Origin: Marinobacter similis
GTDB lineage: Bacteria > Pseudomonadota > Gammaproteobacteria > Pseudomonadales > Oleiphilaceae
Assembly: GCF_000830985.1 (NCBI RefSeq)
Contig: NZ_CP007151.1
Span: forward strand, 2,852,001 to 2,916,000
Reading direction: 5' to 3'
Length of the DNA: 64,000 bases
The notes under the pieces were generated by a model. It had not been told where the DNA came from. It made no database searches and was given only the letters and a program-made list of their open reading frames with translations. Every line of letters begins with the position of its first letter. Position 1 is the stretch's first letter. Below are positions 53,777-64,000 of this stretch, one piece after another. The translations under genes were made by a program, and so were the position numbers.

Positions 53777-56700
53777 ATGATGACAGGTTTGTATCATCCC
53801 GATGAATTCAGGGACAACTGCGGCTTCGGTCTGATTGCCCACATGAAAGGCGAGACTAGCCACAAGTTGTTGCAAACTGCCATCGAGTCGCTGACCTGCA
53901 TGACCCACCGAGGTGGTATCGCTGCAGACGGAAAAACCGGCGATGGTTGTGGCCTATTGATCCAGAGCCCGGACACCTTCCTGAAAAAAGCCGCCAAGGC
54001 CGCCTTCGGTAAAGAGCCCGGCGATTTGTTTGCCGTTGGCCAGGTATTCCTGAACCCTGACGAAGCCAAGGCCGTTGCCGGCCGGGCCGCTATTGAAAAG
54101 CGCCTGACCGAGCAGGGTCTGGAAATCATGGGTTGGCGTGAGGTGCCGGTTGATGACAGCTGTCTCGGCCCCATGGCGCTAGATTGCCTGCCGCGCATTG
54201 AACAGGTGTTTGTGGTTCCGGGCGGCAAGGCAGAGAAAGAATTTGCCATCAGCCTGTTCGTCGGCCGTCGTCACGCCGAGCGCGACATGGTCGACGATTC
54301 CGAGTTCTATATCTGCAGCCTCTCGCACCGGACGTTGGCCTACAAGGGCCTGATGATGCCGGCGGACCTGGCGAATTTTTACAAGGATCTGGGCGATCCT
54401 GATCTGGAAACCGCCATTTGCGTCTTCCACCAGCGTTTTTCCACCAACACCATGCCGCGTTGGCCGCTGGCACAGCCTTTCCGTTACCTGGCCCACAATG
54501 GCGAGATCAACACCATTGATGGCAACCGTAACTGGGCCATCGCCCGCGCTGCCAAATTCAGCTCGCCGGACCTGCCGGATCTCCAGACGCTGCAGCCTCT
54601 GGTCAACCTGACCGGTTCTGACTCCTCCAGCATGGATAACATGCTCGAGGTGCTCTTGGCCGGTGGTGTCGACCTGTTCAGGGCCGTGCGGATGATGATC
54701 CCGCCCGCGTGGCAGAACGTTGATAGCATGGATTCCGAGCTTCGTGCCTTTTACGAATACAACTCCATGCACATGGAACCGTGGGACGGCCCCGCCGGCC
54801 TGGTTATGTCCGATGGCCGATATGCGGTCTGCATGCTGGACCGGAACGGGCTGCGTCCGGCACGCTGGGTTATCACCAAGGATGATTTCATCACCCTGGC
54901 CTCCGAAATCGGCACCTATGACTACCAGCCCGACGATGTTGTGGCCAAGGGCCGAGTCGGCCCGGGTCAAATGCTCGCAATCGATACCGAGTCTGGTGAA
55001 GTTCTGCACACCAAGGATATCGATCAGCGTCTGAAGTCCGCCCAGCCCTACAAGCGCTGGTTGCGTGAGAAGGCCTTGCGAGTAGAAACCACCCTGAATC
55101 AGGACACGCCCGAATTTAAACTGATGGACGCCGATGAACTTCTGGTGCACCAGAAGATGTTCATGGTGTCGTTCGAGGAGCGCGATCAGGTTCTGCGGCC
55201 ATTGGCCGAAAACGCTCAGGAAGCCGTGGGCTCCATGGGTGACGATACGCCGATGGCGGTGCTGTCCAGCAAGGTGCGTCATGTTGCCGATTACTTCCGC
55301 CAGAAGTTCGCTCAGGTCACCAACCCGGCGATCGACCCGCTGCGCGAGTCCATCGTTATGTCACTGGAAACCTGCATTGGCGCCGAGCGGAACGTGTTCG
55401 AGGAATCCGCTGAACACGCCGACCGGATTATCCTGACCACGCCGGTGCTGTCACCAGCGAAGTTCCTCAAGATTACCAATAACGATCGCCCTGGTTTCGA
55501 AGTTGCCCGGATCTCCATGAGCTACCGCCCTGAACAGGGCCTGGAGCATGCGATCCGTCAGGTGTGCGATGAAGCCGAGCAGGCAGTCCGCGATGGCAAG
55601 GTAATCCTGGTTCTGTCCGACAAAGACCTGAAAGAAGGGGAGCTGCCAGTCAGCGCCCTGATGGCCACCGGCGCCGTACACCACCATCTCGTCGCCAAAG
55701 GTCTGCGTTGTGATTCCAACATCCTGGTAGAAACCGGCTGGGCCCGTGACCCGCACCACTTTGCCGTATTGTTCGGCTTCGGCGCGACCGCGGTCTATCC
55801 GTACCTGGCTTACCAGGTGCTGAACGACCTGATTCGTACCGGTGAAGTCTTGATGGACCCGATCGAGGCCAAGAACAACTACCGGAAGGGCATCAACAAG
55901 GGCCTGCTGAAAATCCTCTCGAAGATGGGCATTTCAACCATGACCTCCTACCGGGGCGCTCAGCTGTTCGAGGCCATCGGTCTGGCGGATGACGTGGTTG
56001 ATCTGTGCTTCAAGGGCGTGCCCAGTCGGATTCAGGGCGCAGGTTTCTTTGATTTCCAACAGGATCAGGAGCAACTGGCAGGAATCGCCTGGAAGCCGCG
56101 TAAGCCGATTTCCCAGGGCGGTTTGCTGAAGTACGTGCACGGCCAGGAATACCATGCATTCAATCCGGATGTGGTAGGTAAGCTCCAGGAAGCGGTTATC
56201 AGTGGCGATTACGGCCACTACAAGGAATACGCCGGCCTGGTCAACGAGCGCCCGGTGTCGACGCTTCGGGATCTGCTGGGCTTCCGTAAGGATATTCAGG
56301 CCATCGATCTGTCTGAAGTCGAGCCGGTTGATAATATCTTCCCGCGTTTCGATTCAGCGGCTATGTCACTGGGTGCCTTGTCGCCCGAGGCGCACGAAGC
56401 GCTGGCCGTTGCATGAACACCCTGGGTGGTCGCTCCAATTCCGGTGAGGGTGGTGAGGATCCCGCACGATACGGCACCAATAAACGCTCGAAAATCAAGC
56501 AGGTTGCGTCCGGTCGCTTCGGTGTCACCGCGGAATACCTGCGCAGTGCCGATGTCATGCAGATCAAGGTGGCCCAGGGTGCCAAGCCCGGTGAGGGCGG
56601 ACAGCTGCCCGGTGGCAAGGTCAATGACCTGATCGCCCGTCTGCGCTACTCGGTGCCGGGCGTGACCCTGATTTCACCGCCGCCGCACCACGATATTTAC

Positions 56701-58224
56701 TCTATCGAGGATCTGGCCCAGCTGATTTTCGATCTCAAGCAGGTCAATCCGCAGGCGCTGGTGTCGGTCAAGCTGGTCTCTGAGCCGGGTGTCGGTACCA
56801 TCGCAGCCGGTGTGGCCAAGGCTTATGCCGACCTGATTACCGTGTCTGGTTACGATGGCGGCACCGCGGCCAGTCCTTTGACTTCTATCCGCTATGCCGG
56901 GTCACCATGGGAGCTTGGTCTGACCGAGACTCAGCAGGCCCTGCGTGCCAACGATCTGCGCGGCAAAATTCGTCTGCAGACCGATGGTGGCATCAAGACC
57001 GGTCTGGACGTTGTGAAAGGTGCCATTCTCGGTGCGGAAAGCTTCGGCTTCGGCACCACGCCGATGGTTGCTTTGGGGTGTAAGTATCTGCGGATCTGCC
57101 ACCTGAACAACTGCGCGACCGGTGTCGCCACCCAGAACGAGCATCTGCGCGAGGAGCACTTCAAGGGCACCGTGGAAATGGCCATGAACTTCTTCCGCTT
57201 TGTTGCTGAAGAAACTCGTGAATGGCTGGCCAAGCTGGGTGTTCGCAGTCTGGAAGAGCTGGTTGGTCGGGTTGATCTGCTGGAGCGTCTGCCGGGTAAC
57301 ACCGAGCGCCAGAAGAAGCTGGATCTTTCCCGTTTGCTGTCCAACGACCACATTCCAGCGGACAAGCCGCAAACCTGTCAGGTTGAGCGCAACCACCCGT
57401 TCGATCAGGGTACCCTGGCTGAGCAGATGGTCCAGGATATTGCCTCGTCCATTGCCAACAAGTCCGGCGGTGCGTGGTCCTACCGGGTGACCAACTGCGA
57501 TCGATCCATCGGTGCTCGCTTGTCCGGTGAAATCGCCGGTCAGCACGGTAACCAGGGCATGGTTGATGCGCCCATTACGCTGGACCTGACCGGTACTGCC
57601 GGCCAGAGTTTTGGTGTCTGGAACGTCGGCGGCCTGAACCTGATCCTGGAAGGTGACGCCAACGACTATGTGGGTAAGGGTATGACTGGTGGCAAGCTGG
57701 TAGTAAAGCCACCCCGGGGCAGCACCTTCAAGACCCAGGAAACCTCCATCGTGGGCAACACCTGCCTGTACGGCGCGACCGGAGGCAAGCTGTTTGCCGC
57801 TGGTACCGCCGGTGAGCGTTTTGCGGTCCGGAACTCCGGTGCCCACGCCGTGGTAGAAGGTGCTGGCGACCACTGTTGTGAATACATGACCGGCGGTCTG
57901 GTCACTGTGTTGGGCGCTACAGGCCATAACTTTGGCGCCGGCATGACGGGCGGCTTTGCCTATGTGATGGACCAGAACAACACCTTTGTGGACAAGTACA
58001 ACCATGAGCTTGTTGAAATTCAGCGGATTTCGAGCGAAGACATGGAGTCCTATCGCAACCACCTGCGCGGCGTAATCCGGGAGCACATCTCGGAAACCGG
58101 CAGTGCGTGGGCTGAGCACATTCTTGAGAATTTCGACGACTACATCGGCCGTTTCTGGCTGGTTAAACCCAAGGCTGCCAACCTCCGCAGCCTGCTGGCC
58201 AGCACCCGGGCACGTCCGGAGTAA
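53777..58224 (+). CDS. gltB: GltB, glutamate synthase large subunit (one frame break)
   Basis: 1482 aa after repair. With GltD it makes two glutamates from glutamine and 2-oxoglutarate. The N-terminal nucleophile is C15 of [19 protein letters not shown], so a 14-residue propeptide must be removed. The amidotransferase part has [15 protein letters not shown] and [21 protein letters not shown]. The FMN/synthase part has [38 protein letters not shown] and the iron-sulfur Cys in [20 protein letters not shown] [12 protein letters not shown]. The C-terminal glycine-rich beta helix follows. One C is lost near 56416 (GTTGCATGAAC for GTTGCCATGAAC), giving [20 protein letters not shown]. gltD follows after 74 bases. 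Confidence 0.96.
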
Positions 58225-58283
58225 ACCGACCGGGTCAAACAGGGTTATGGGGTTGCCGTCGCCGGCGCCCCAGTCGAAATTGA

Positions 58284-59720
<1,437 letters not shown>

Positions 59721-59742
59721 GTGTCGGCTTGATCCCGATCGG

Positions 59743-59778
59743 AAGGGCGGCGTACTAAGGGTATGCCGCCCTTTTTTA
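59743..59778 (+). terminator. Intrinsic terminator after gltD
   Basis: AAGGGCGGCGTAC (59743-59755) pairs with GTATGCCGCCCTT (59761-59773) with one G:U pair over TAAGG, followed by a T run. It separates gltBD from hemE. Confidence 0.92.
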
Positions 59779-59849
59779 TTGTGGCGAACTGGGTATCATT
59801 GCTCCCCATTCGATACGACCATTTACAGACTGAGAATGCTGGATAATCT

Positions 59850-60927
59850 ATGACCGAGCTGAAAAATGATCGCTTCCTGCGCGCCCTCATGCGCCAGCCA
59901 GTTGACCGCACCCCCGTATGGATGATGCGCCAGGCCGGGCGCTACCTGCCGGAGTATCGGGCTACCCGTGCCAAGGCCGGCGACTTTCTCAGTCTGTGCA
60001 AGAACACGCCGCTTGCCTGTGAGGTAACCCTGCAACCGCTGGAGCGTTTCCCGCTCGACGCAGCGATTCTGTTCTCAGACATCCTCACCATCCCCGATGC
60101 ACTCGGTCTGGGGCTTTACTTCGAGACCGGTGAAGGGCCGAAATTCAAGCACACCATTCGCTCCGAGGCGGATGTGGCTGCACTGCCCACGCTGAAGGCG
60201 GAAGTGGATCTGGACTATGTCATGAACGCCGTCTCCACGATCCGTGGCGCGCTCAATGGCAGTGTGCCGCTGATTGGCTTCTCAGGCAGTCCGTGGACAC
60301 TGGCCACCTACATGATCGAGGGCAGTTCCTCCAAGGATTTCCGGGAGGCGAAGAAGCTGATGTACGGTCAGCCTGAGGTGATGCACCGCCTGCTGGATCA
60401 TTTGGCGAACTCAGTTATTGATTACCTGAACGGTCAAATTCGCGCCGGTGCGCAGGTAGTACAAATCTTTGATACCTGGGGAGCGTGCTCAGCAGTTGGG
60501 CGTACGAGGAATTCTCGTTGCGGTACATGCGGAAAATCGTCGACGGCCTGATTCGCGAGCAAGAAGGGCGTCATATCCCGGTGATCCTGTTTACCAAAAA
60601 TGGCGGCCAGTGGCTCGAATCCATAGCTGATACCGGGGCCGATGCCGTTGGCCTGGACTGGACCACGGACATTGGCAACGCCCGCGCCCGTATCGGTGAT
60701 CGGGTAACACTGCAGGGCAATATGGACCCAGCCATGCTCTATGCGCCACCCGCTCGTATCCGTGAGGAAGTGGCGGATATCCTGCGTCGCTTTGGTACCG
60801 GCACTGGCCACGTTTTCAACCTTGGCCATGGCATCACCCCGGATGTGGATCCGAGAATGCCTGGGCGTTCATTGAAGCGGTTGTCGAGTTGAGCCTGAAT
60901 ATCATCGCTGAGTTCGGGGTTTCTTAA
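59850..60927 (+). CDS. hemE: HemE, uroporphyrinogen decarboxylase (two frame breaks)
   Basis: About 359 aa after repair. It removes four carboxyl groups from uroporphyrinogen III in heme synthesis. The N-terminal [16 protein letters not shown] is the substrate-binding motif, and [16 protein letters not shown] has the catalytic Asp. Breaks are near 60482 (one G, restoring [20 protein letters not shown]) and near 60853 (one G, CCGAG for CCGGAG, restoring [17 protein letters not shown]). With the second repair the stop moves to 60925-60927, and the last ten residues do not match the usual HemE end, so another small error near there is possible. The element B repeat begins 22 bases later. Confidence 0.94.
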
Positions 60928-60949
60928 CCTAGCCTGCAACTGAAGCGGT

Positions 60950-61059
60950 AAGGCCGTTGTGGGGCCGTTTCCAAAAACCGCTTCGAGCACATCCATGTGG
61001 GCTTGTTTCCGGCCATCCCTGGCCTCCAACATTTTTGGCAACGGCCCCACAACGGCCTT
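60950..61059 (-). repeat. Intergenic inverted-repeat element, copy B
   Basis: Arms of 28 bases (60950-60977 and 61032-61059) are complementary at 27 positions; they contain AAGGCCGTTGTGGGGCCGTT. The 54-base core, read on the minus strand, matches copy C at 50 of 54 positions. Hairpin 1 is GGCCA-GGGA-TGGCC and hairpin 2 centres on CACATGGATGTG. Only the seven arm bases nearest the core (CCAAAAA and TTTTTGG) are shared with copy C. It lies between hemE and the PilZ gene. Confidence 0.85.
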
Positions 61060-61163
61060 TGCCCAACATCAGTGATATATAAACCCTCTCGGCACTGAGT
61101 GGATGTGGCTCCTCGTCCGGTCTATAGTCAGATAAAACAAGACCGACACACAGGAGCCACCAC

Positions 61164-61532
61164 TTGGCCATCCAAGTCCCGGAAAAACGTCGATTTCACC
61201 GCATTGAGTTCGATGCCCCGTGCGAGCTGCATTGTCTTGATAGCGTCTGGCCAACTGAAGTTTTGGATATCTGCCTGAAAGGCGTTCTGGTTAAGCGGCC
61301 GGAAGGATGGGATGTGCCATTAAGGCAGCCGTGCGAGGTGACCATTCACCTGAACGATCATGAGGCGGCCATCGTGATGGCGGTGGAGTTGCGACATGTC
61401 GAGGCTCACCGGCTTGGATTTAAATGCCAGTACATTGATTTGGATAGCGCCGCCCACCTCAAGCGTCTTGTTGAGCTCAATCTGGGCGATCAGGCATTAC
61501 TTGAGCGAGAGTTCGCCCATCTAATTGATTAA
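61164..61532 (+). CDS. PilZ-domain protein
   Basis: A 122 aa single-domain PilZ protein, probably a cyclic-di-GMP receptor. The RxxxR motif is RRFHR (residues 9-13, preceded by EKR), and the second motif, usually D/N-x-S-x-x-G, reads DICLKG with Cys for Ser. The start is TTG at 61164: AGGAG ends seven bases before it, and the protein then begins with IQVPEKRRFHRIEFDAPCEL, the family N terminus. No partner domain is present. It is flanked by repeat elements B and C in opposite orientation and shares no operon with hemE or radA as far as can be seen. Control of motility or surface sugars through c-di-GMP is inference. Confidence 0.83.
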   Translation: MAIQVPEKRRFHRIEFDAPCELHCLDSVWPTEVLDICLKGVLVKRPEGWDVPLRQPCEVTIHLNDHEAAIVMAVELRHVEAHRLGFKCQYIDLDSAAHLKRLVELNLGDQALLEREFAHLID

Positions 61533-61574
61533 TCCGGAAGGAAAAGTTGAGGGCCCTTTCGAGCTGGGCAGGAA

Positions 61575-61678
61575 CGGGTGGCTTCTCTATTTCCAAAAAT
61601 GTTGTAGGCCAAGGATGGCCGGAAACAAGCGCACATGGATGTGCTCGTAGCGGTTTTTGGAAATAGAGAAGCCGCCCG
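61575..61678 (+). repeat. Intergenic inverted-repeat element, copy C
   Basis: Arms of 25 bases (61575-61599 and 61654-61678) pair with one G:U; the left arm contains GGCTTCTCTATTTCCAAAAA. The 54-base core has hairpin 1, GGCCA-AGGA-TGGCC (61607-61620), and hairpin 2, GCACAT-GG-ATGTGC (61631-61644). It sits between the convergent ends of the PilZ gene and radA, so it may also serve as a transcript end. Confidence 0.85.
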
Positions 61679-61696
61679 GTCCGTTAACTCAAAAGT

Positions 61697-63073
61697 CTAA
61701 AGGTCTTCCAGCGCAGACAAAGCATCACTGAGCTTGGTAACCGGAATAACCTTCATGCCCTCAATGTCCTTGCGAGGTGCATTGGCCTTCGGCACCAATG
61801 CCCGCGTAAAGCCGTGCTTGGCAGCCTCGTAAATCCGCTCCTGGCCGCTGGGTACTGGCCGAATCTCACCAGATAGCCCCACCTCCCCGAAGATCACCAG
61901 ATCCTGGGGCAGGGCGCGGTCTCGGAAAGACGATACGATGGCTGCCAACAGCGCCAAGTCGGCACTGGTCTCAGCCACCTTGACACCGCCAACCACATTC
62001 ACGAAGACATCCTGATCCGACACATGCATACCGCCGTGGCGATGCAGTACTGCCAGCAGCATCGCCAGGCGATTCTGGTCCAGGCCGACCGCGACCCGGC
62101 GCGGATAGCCGCCCTGAGCCATATCGACCAGAGCCTGGATTTCCACCAGCATCGGGCGAGTGCCTTCCCAGACCACCATCACCACGCTACCAGGTGCAGC
62201 TTCTTCACCTCGGTTAAGGAAAATGGCACTGGGATTCTTAACTTCCTTGAGGCCCTGCTCCAGCATCGCGAAGACGCCCAGCTCATTAACTGCACCGAAA
62301 CGGTTCTTGATGCCGCGCAGGGTGCGGTAACGGCTGTCGCTGGAGCCTTCCAGCAGGATCGAGCAGTCGATCATGTGCTCAAGGACTTTTGGGCCAGCAA
62401 GGCTGCCGTCCTTGGTCACGTGACCAACCAGAAACAGGATGGTGCCGGTCTGCTTGGCAAACCGGGTCAGATAGGCGGCACTTTCTCGGACTTGGGATAC
62501 CGAGCCCGGCGCGGACTCGATGTCCGCCATATGCATAACCTGAATACTGTCGACCACCAGAATCCTGGGCTTCTCGGATTCCGCGACCTGCATGAGCCGC
62601 TCAACGCTGGTCTCAGAGAGCATCTTCAGGTCTTTGGTGGGCAATCCCAGGCGTTTGGCACGCATGGCAACCTGTTGCAGGGATTCCTCACCGGTCACAT
62701 ACAGTGCTGAAACACTGGCCGCGAGATGGCAGACCGCCTGCAGCAGCAGGGTACTCTTACCGGCGCCAGGGTGGCCGCCCATCAGTACCGCCGAGCCCTC
62801 AACCAGCCCGCCTCCGAGCACGCGGTCGAACTCCTGCATGCCGGTGCTGATCCGGGGTTGCTCGGCCAGGCTGACATCGTCGAGGCTCTGGATTTCCGAC
62901 AGGCTGCCGGCGAACCCTTCGAAGCGAGCACCGCGTGCGCCACTTTTGCTGGCGCTAACTCCGCGAACCTCACTGACGGTGTTCCAGGCCTGGCAGGCCG
63001 TGCACTGGCCCTGCCATTTGGAATAGTCTGCACCGCACTCGGTGCAGACGTAAGCGGTCTTCGTCTTTGCCAT
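61697..63073 (-). CDS. radA: RadA, DNA repair protein (Sms)
   Basis: A complete protein of 458 aa from the ATG at 63073; a longer in-frame extension upstream is rejected because it would overlap ettA in full and lacks the family start. The N-terminal zinc finger is YVCTECGADYSKWQGQCTAC. The RecA-like ATPase has Walker A GGHPGAGKSTL and Walker B RILVVDSIQVMH, and the RadA-specific KNRFG motif is in GIKNRFGAVNELG. The C-terminal Lon-like domain has DLVIFGEVGLSGEIRPV. RadA drives branch migration in recombination. The start shares bases with the ettA stop (TGATG). Confidence 0.95.
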   Translation of the reverse strand: MAKTKTAYVCTECGADYSKWQGQCTACQAWNTVSEVRGVSASKSGARGARFEGFAGSLSEIQSLDDVSLAEQPRISTGMQEFDRVLGGGLVEGSAVLMGGHPGAGKSTLLLQAVCHLAASVSALYVTGEESLQQVAMRAKRLGLPTKDLKMLSETSVERLMQVAESEKPRILVVDSIQVMHMADIESAPGSVSQVRESAAYLTRFAKQTGTILFLVGHVTKDGSLAGPKVLEHMIDCSILLEGSSDSRYRTLRGIKNRFGAVNELGVFAMLEQGLKEVKNPSAIFLNRGEEAAPGSVVMVVWEGTRPMLVEIQALVDMAQGGYPRRVAVGLDQNRLAMLLAVLHRHGGMHVSDQDVFVNVVGGVKVAETSADLALLAAIVSSFRDRALPQDLVIFGEVGLSGEIRPVPSGQERIYEAAKHGFTRALVPKANAPRKDIEGMKVIPVTKLSDALSALEDL

Positions 63074-64000
63074 CAGGCCAGCTTCTTGTATTTCATACGC
63101 TGGGGCACCATGCTGAGTCGCCCTTGCGCTTCTTGTGGTCCTCATCGTATTCGCTGAAGTTACCCTCGAAGTACACCACTTCGCCGTCGTCCTCGAAGGC
63201 CAGGATGTGGGTGGCAACACGGTCAAGGAACCAGCGGTCGTGCGAGATCACCAGTGCCGCGCCCGGGAAATTCAGCAGTGCCTCTTCCAGCGCACGCAGG
63301 TTTCCACGTCAAGGTCGTTGGTCGGTTCGTCCAGCATCAGCACGTTGCCGCCCTGTTTAAGCAGCTTGGCCAGATGCAGTCGGTTACGCTCACCACCGGA
63401 CAAGTCGGCAACGCGCTTCTGCTGGTCGCTGCCCTTGAAGTTGAAACGGCCAACGTAAGCGCGGGATGGTGTTTCGTAGTTGCCCACCTTGATGATGTCG
63501 TTACCATCGGAGAGCTCTTCCCACACAGTCTTGCTGCCGTCCAGGTCGCGCATCTGGTCGACGTAAGCCAGTTCCACGGTTTCACCCACTACGATGTCTC
63601 CGGCATCGGGCTTGTCGTAGCCGCCGATCATCTTGAACAAAGTGGATTTACCGGCCCCGTTACCGCCGATGATGCCAACAATGGCGCCCGGCGGTACGCT
63701 GAAGGACACGTTTTCGTACAGCAGGCGATCATCGAAGGACTTGCTGATGCCGTCTACTTCGATCACCTTGTTGCCCAGGCGTGGACCGGGCGGGATGTAC
63801 AGCTCGTTGGTTTCGTTACGCTTCTGGAATTCCTGGGAACTCATCTCCTCAAAGCGGGCCAGACGGGCTTTGCTCTTGGACTGGCGGCCCTTGGCATTGC
63901 TGCGAACCCATTCCAGTTCCTGCTTGACCGCTTTCTGGTGCGAAGCTTCCTGCTTGGACTCCATCTCCAGGCGCTTTTCCTTGTTTTCCAGCCACTGACT
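63073..64000 (-). CDS. ettA: EttA, energy-dependent translational throttle ABC-F protein (3' part, two frame breaks)
   Basis: The N-terminal ATP cassette lies beyond the right edge. Visible are the inter-domain arm (PtIM), rich in Lys/Glu (KQELEWVRSNAKGRQSKSKARLARFEEM), and the second cassette: Walker A IGGNGAGKSTLFK, signature LSGGERNRLHLAKLL, Walker B MLDEPTNDLD. One C is lost near 63302 (ACCTGCG for ACCCTGCG), giving [29 protein letters not shown], and one base near 63112, giving DSAMVPQRMKYKKLA and a stop at 63073-63075. EttA gates the 70S ribosome E site according to ADP/ATP ratio. Coupled to radA by TGATG. Confidence 0.94.

Noticed and set aside
54179..58119. Long open frames on the minus strand opposite gltB (for example 54179-55282 and 56902-58119)
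   Set aside because: They are antisense shadows of a highly conserved gene with strong codon bias; their translations match no family and have no ribosome sites.
60950..61678. Repeat elements B and C as ends of an insertion sequence with transposase
   Set aside because: The only gene between them is a PilZ protein, no transposase is present, and no flanking target duplication was seen.
63073..63226. Extended N terminus of RadA
   Set aside because: The extra 51 residues overlap ettA and do not resemble RadA; the start next to the zinc finger at 63073 is coupled to the ettA stop.

Overview
The window reads as one contiguous chromosomal segment of a moderately GC-rich marine gammaproteobacterium, most like Marinobacter or a close relative. 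This is judged from protein sequence and from gene order: pilMNOPQ-aroK-aroB-damX-gltB-gltD-hemE, nudF-DUF1249-cpdA, rppH-ptsP, and argS-SPOR protein-hslV-hslU. No tRNA, rRNA, CRISPR array, transposase or prophage gene was seen.

Layout. 1-4951: a pseudaminic acid operon (end of pseB, then pseC, F, G, H, I), the sugar pathway best known from flagellin glycosylation, followed by a capsule-type surface polysaccharide gene (to 6492). 6501-16543, minus strand: a lipopolysaccharide core/lipid A cluster with four glycosyltransferases, manC, a YrbL-like protein, an ELM1-like protein and two LpxL-type acyltransferases, many start/stop codons overlapping as ATGA. waaA (Kdo transferase) diverges from it. 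17953-19331: tolC. 19332-19749: a gene-free control region with a tandem repeat and a TPP riboswitch ahead of thiC. 21733-29594: nudF, DUF1249, cpdA, divergent metE/metR with a MetR-type operator, gcvH, rlmI and a HAD phosphatase. 29768-33978: rppH, ptsP and a patatin-like protein. 34034-40740, minus strand: hslU, hslV, a SPOR-domain protein, argS, priA. 41002-42711: rpmE and a short malic enzyme. 42803-53564: ponA diverging from pilMNOPQ-aroKB-damX. 53777-60927: gltBD and hemE. The right end has a PilZ-domain gene, radA and the 3' part of ettA.

The sequence carries about 35 places where a clearly conserved gene changes frame. Nearly all are explained by loss of one base in or beside a short run, mostly GG or CC. 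Housekeeping genes are hit as often as accessory ones, so these look like consensus errors. Such genes are annotated as single CDS with the break noted.

The most unusual structure is a family of three intergenic inverted-repeat elements of about 100 bp (36011-36108, 60950-61059, 61575-61678). They share a core of about 54 nt with two small hairpins that present GGA in the loop. Each is enclosed by a long stem of 20-28 bp whose sequence differs from copy to copy while staying self-complementary. Two copies, in opposite orientation, bracket the PilZ gene.
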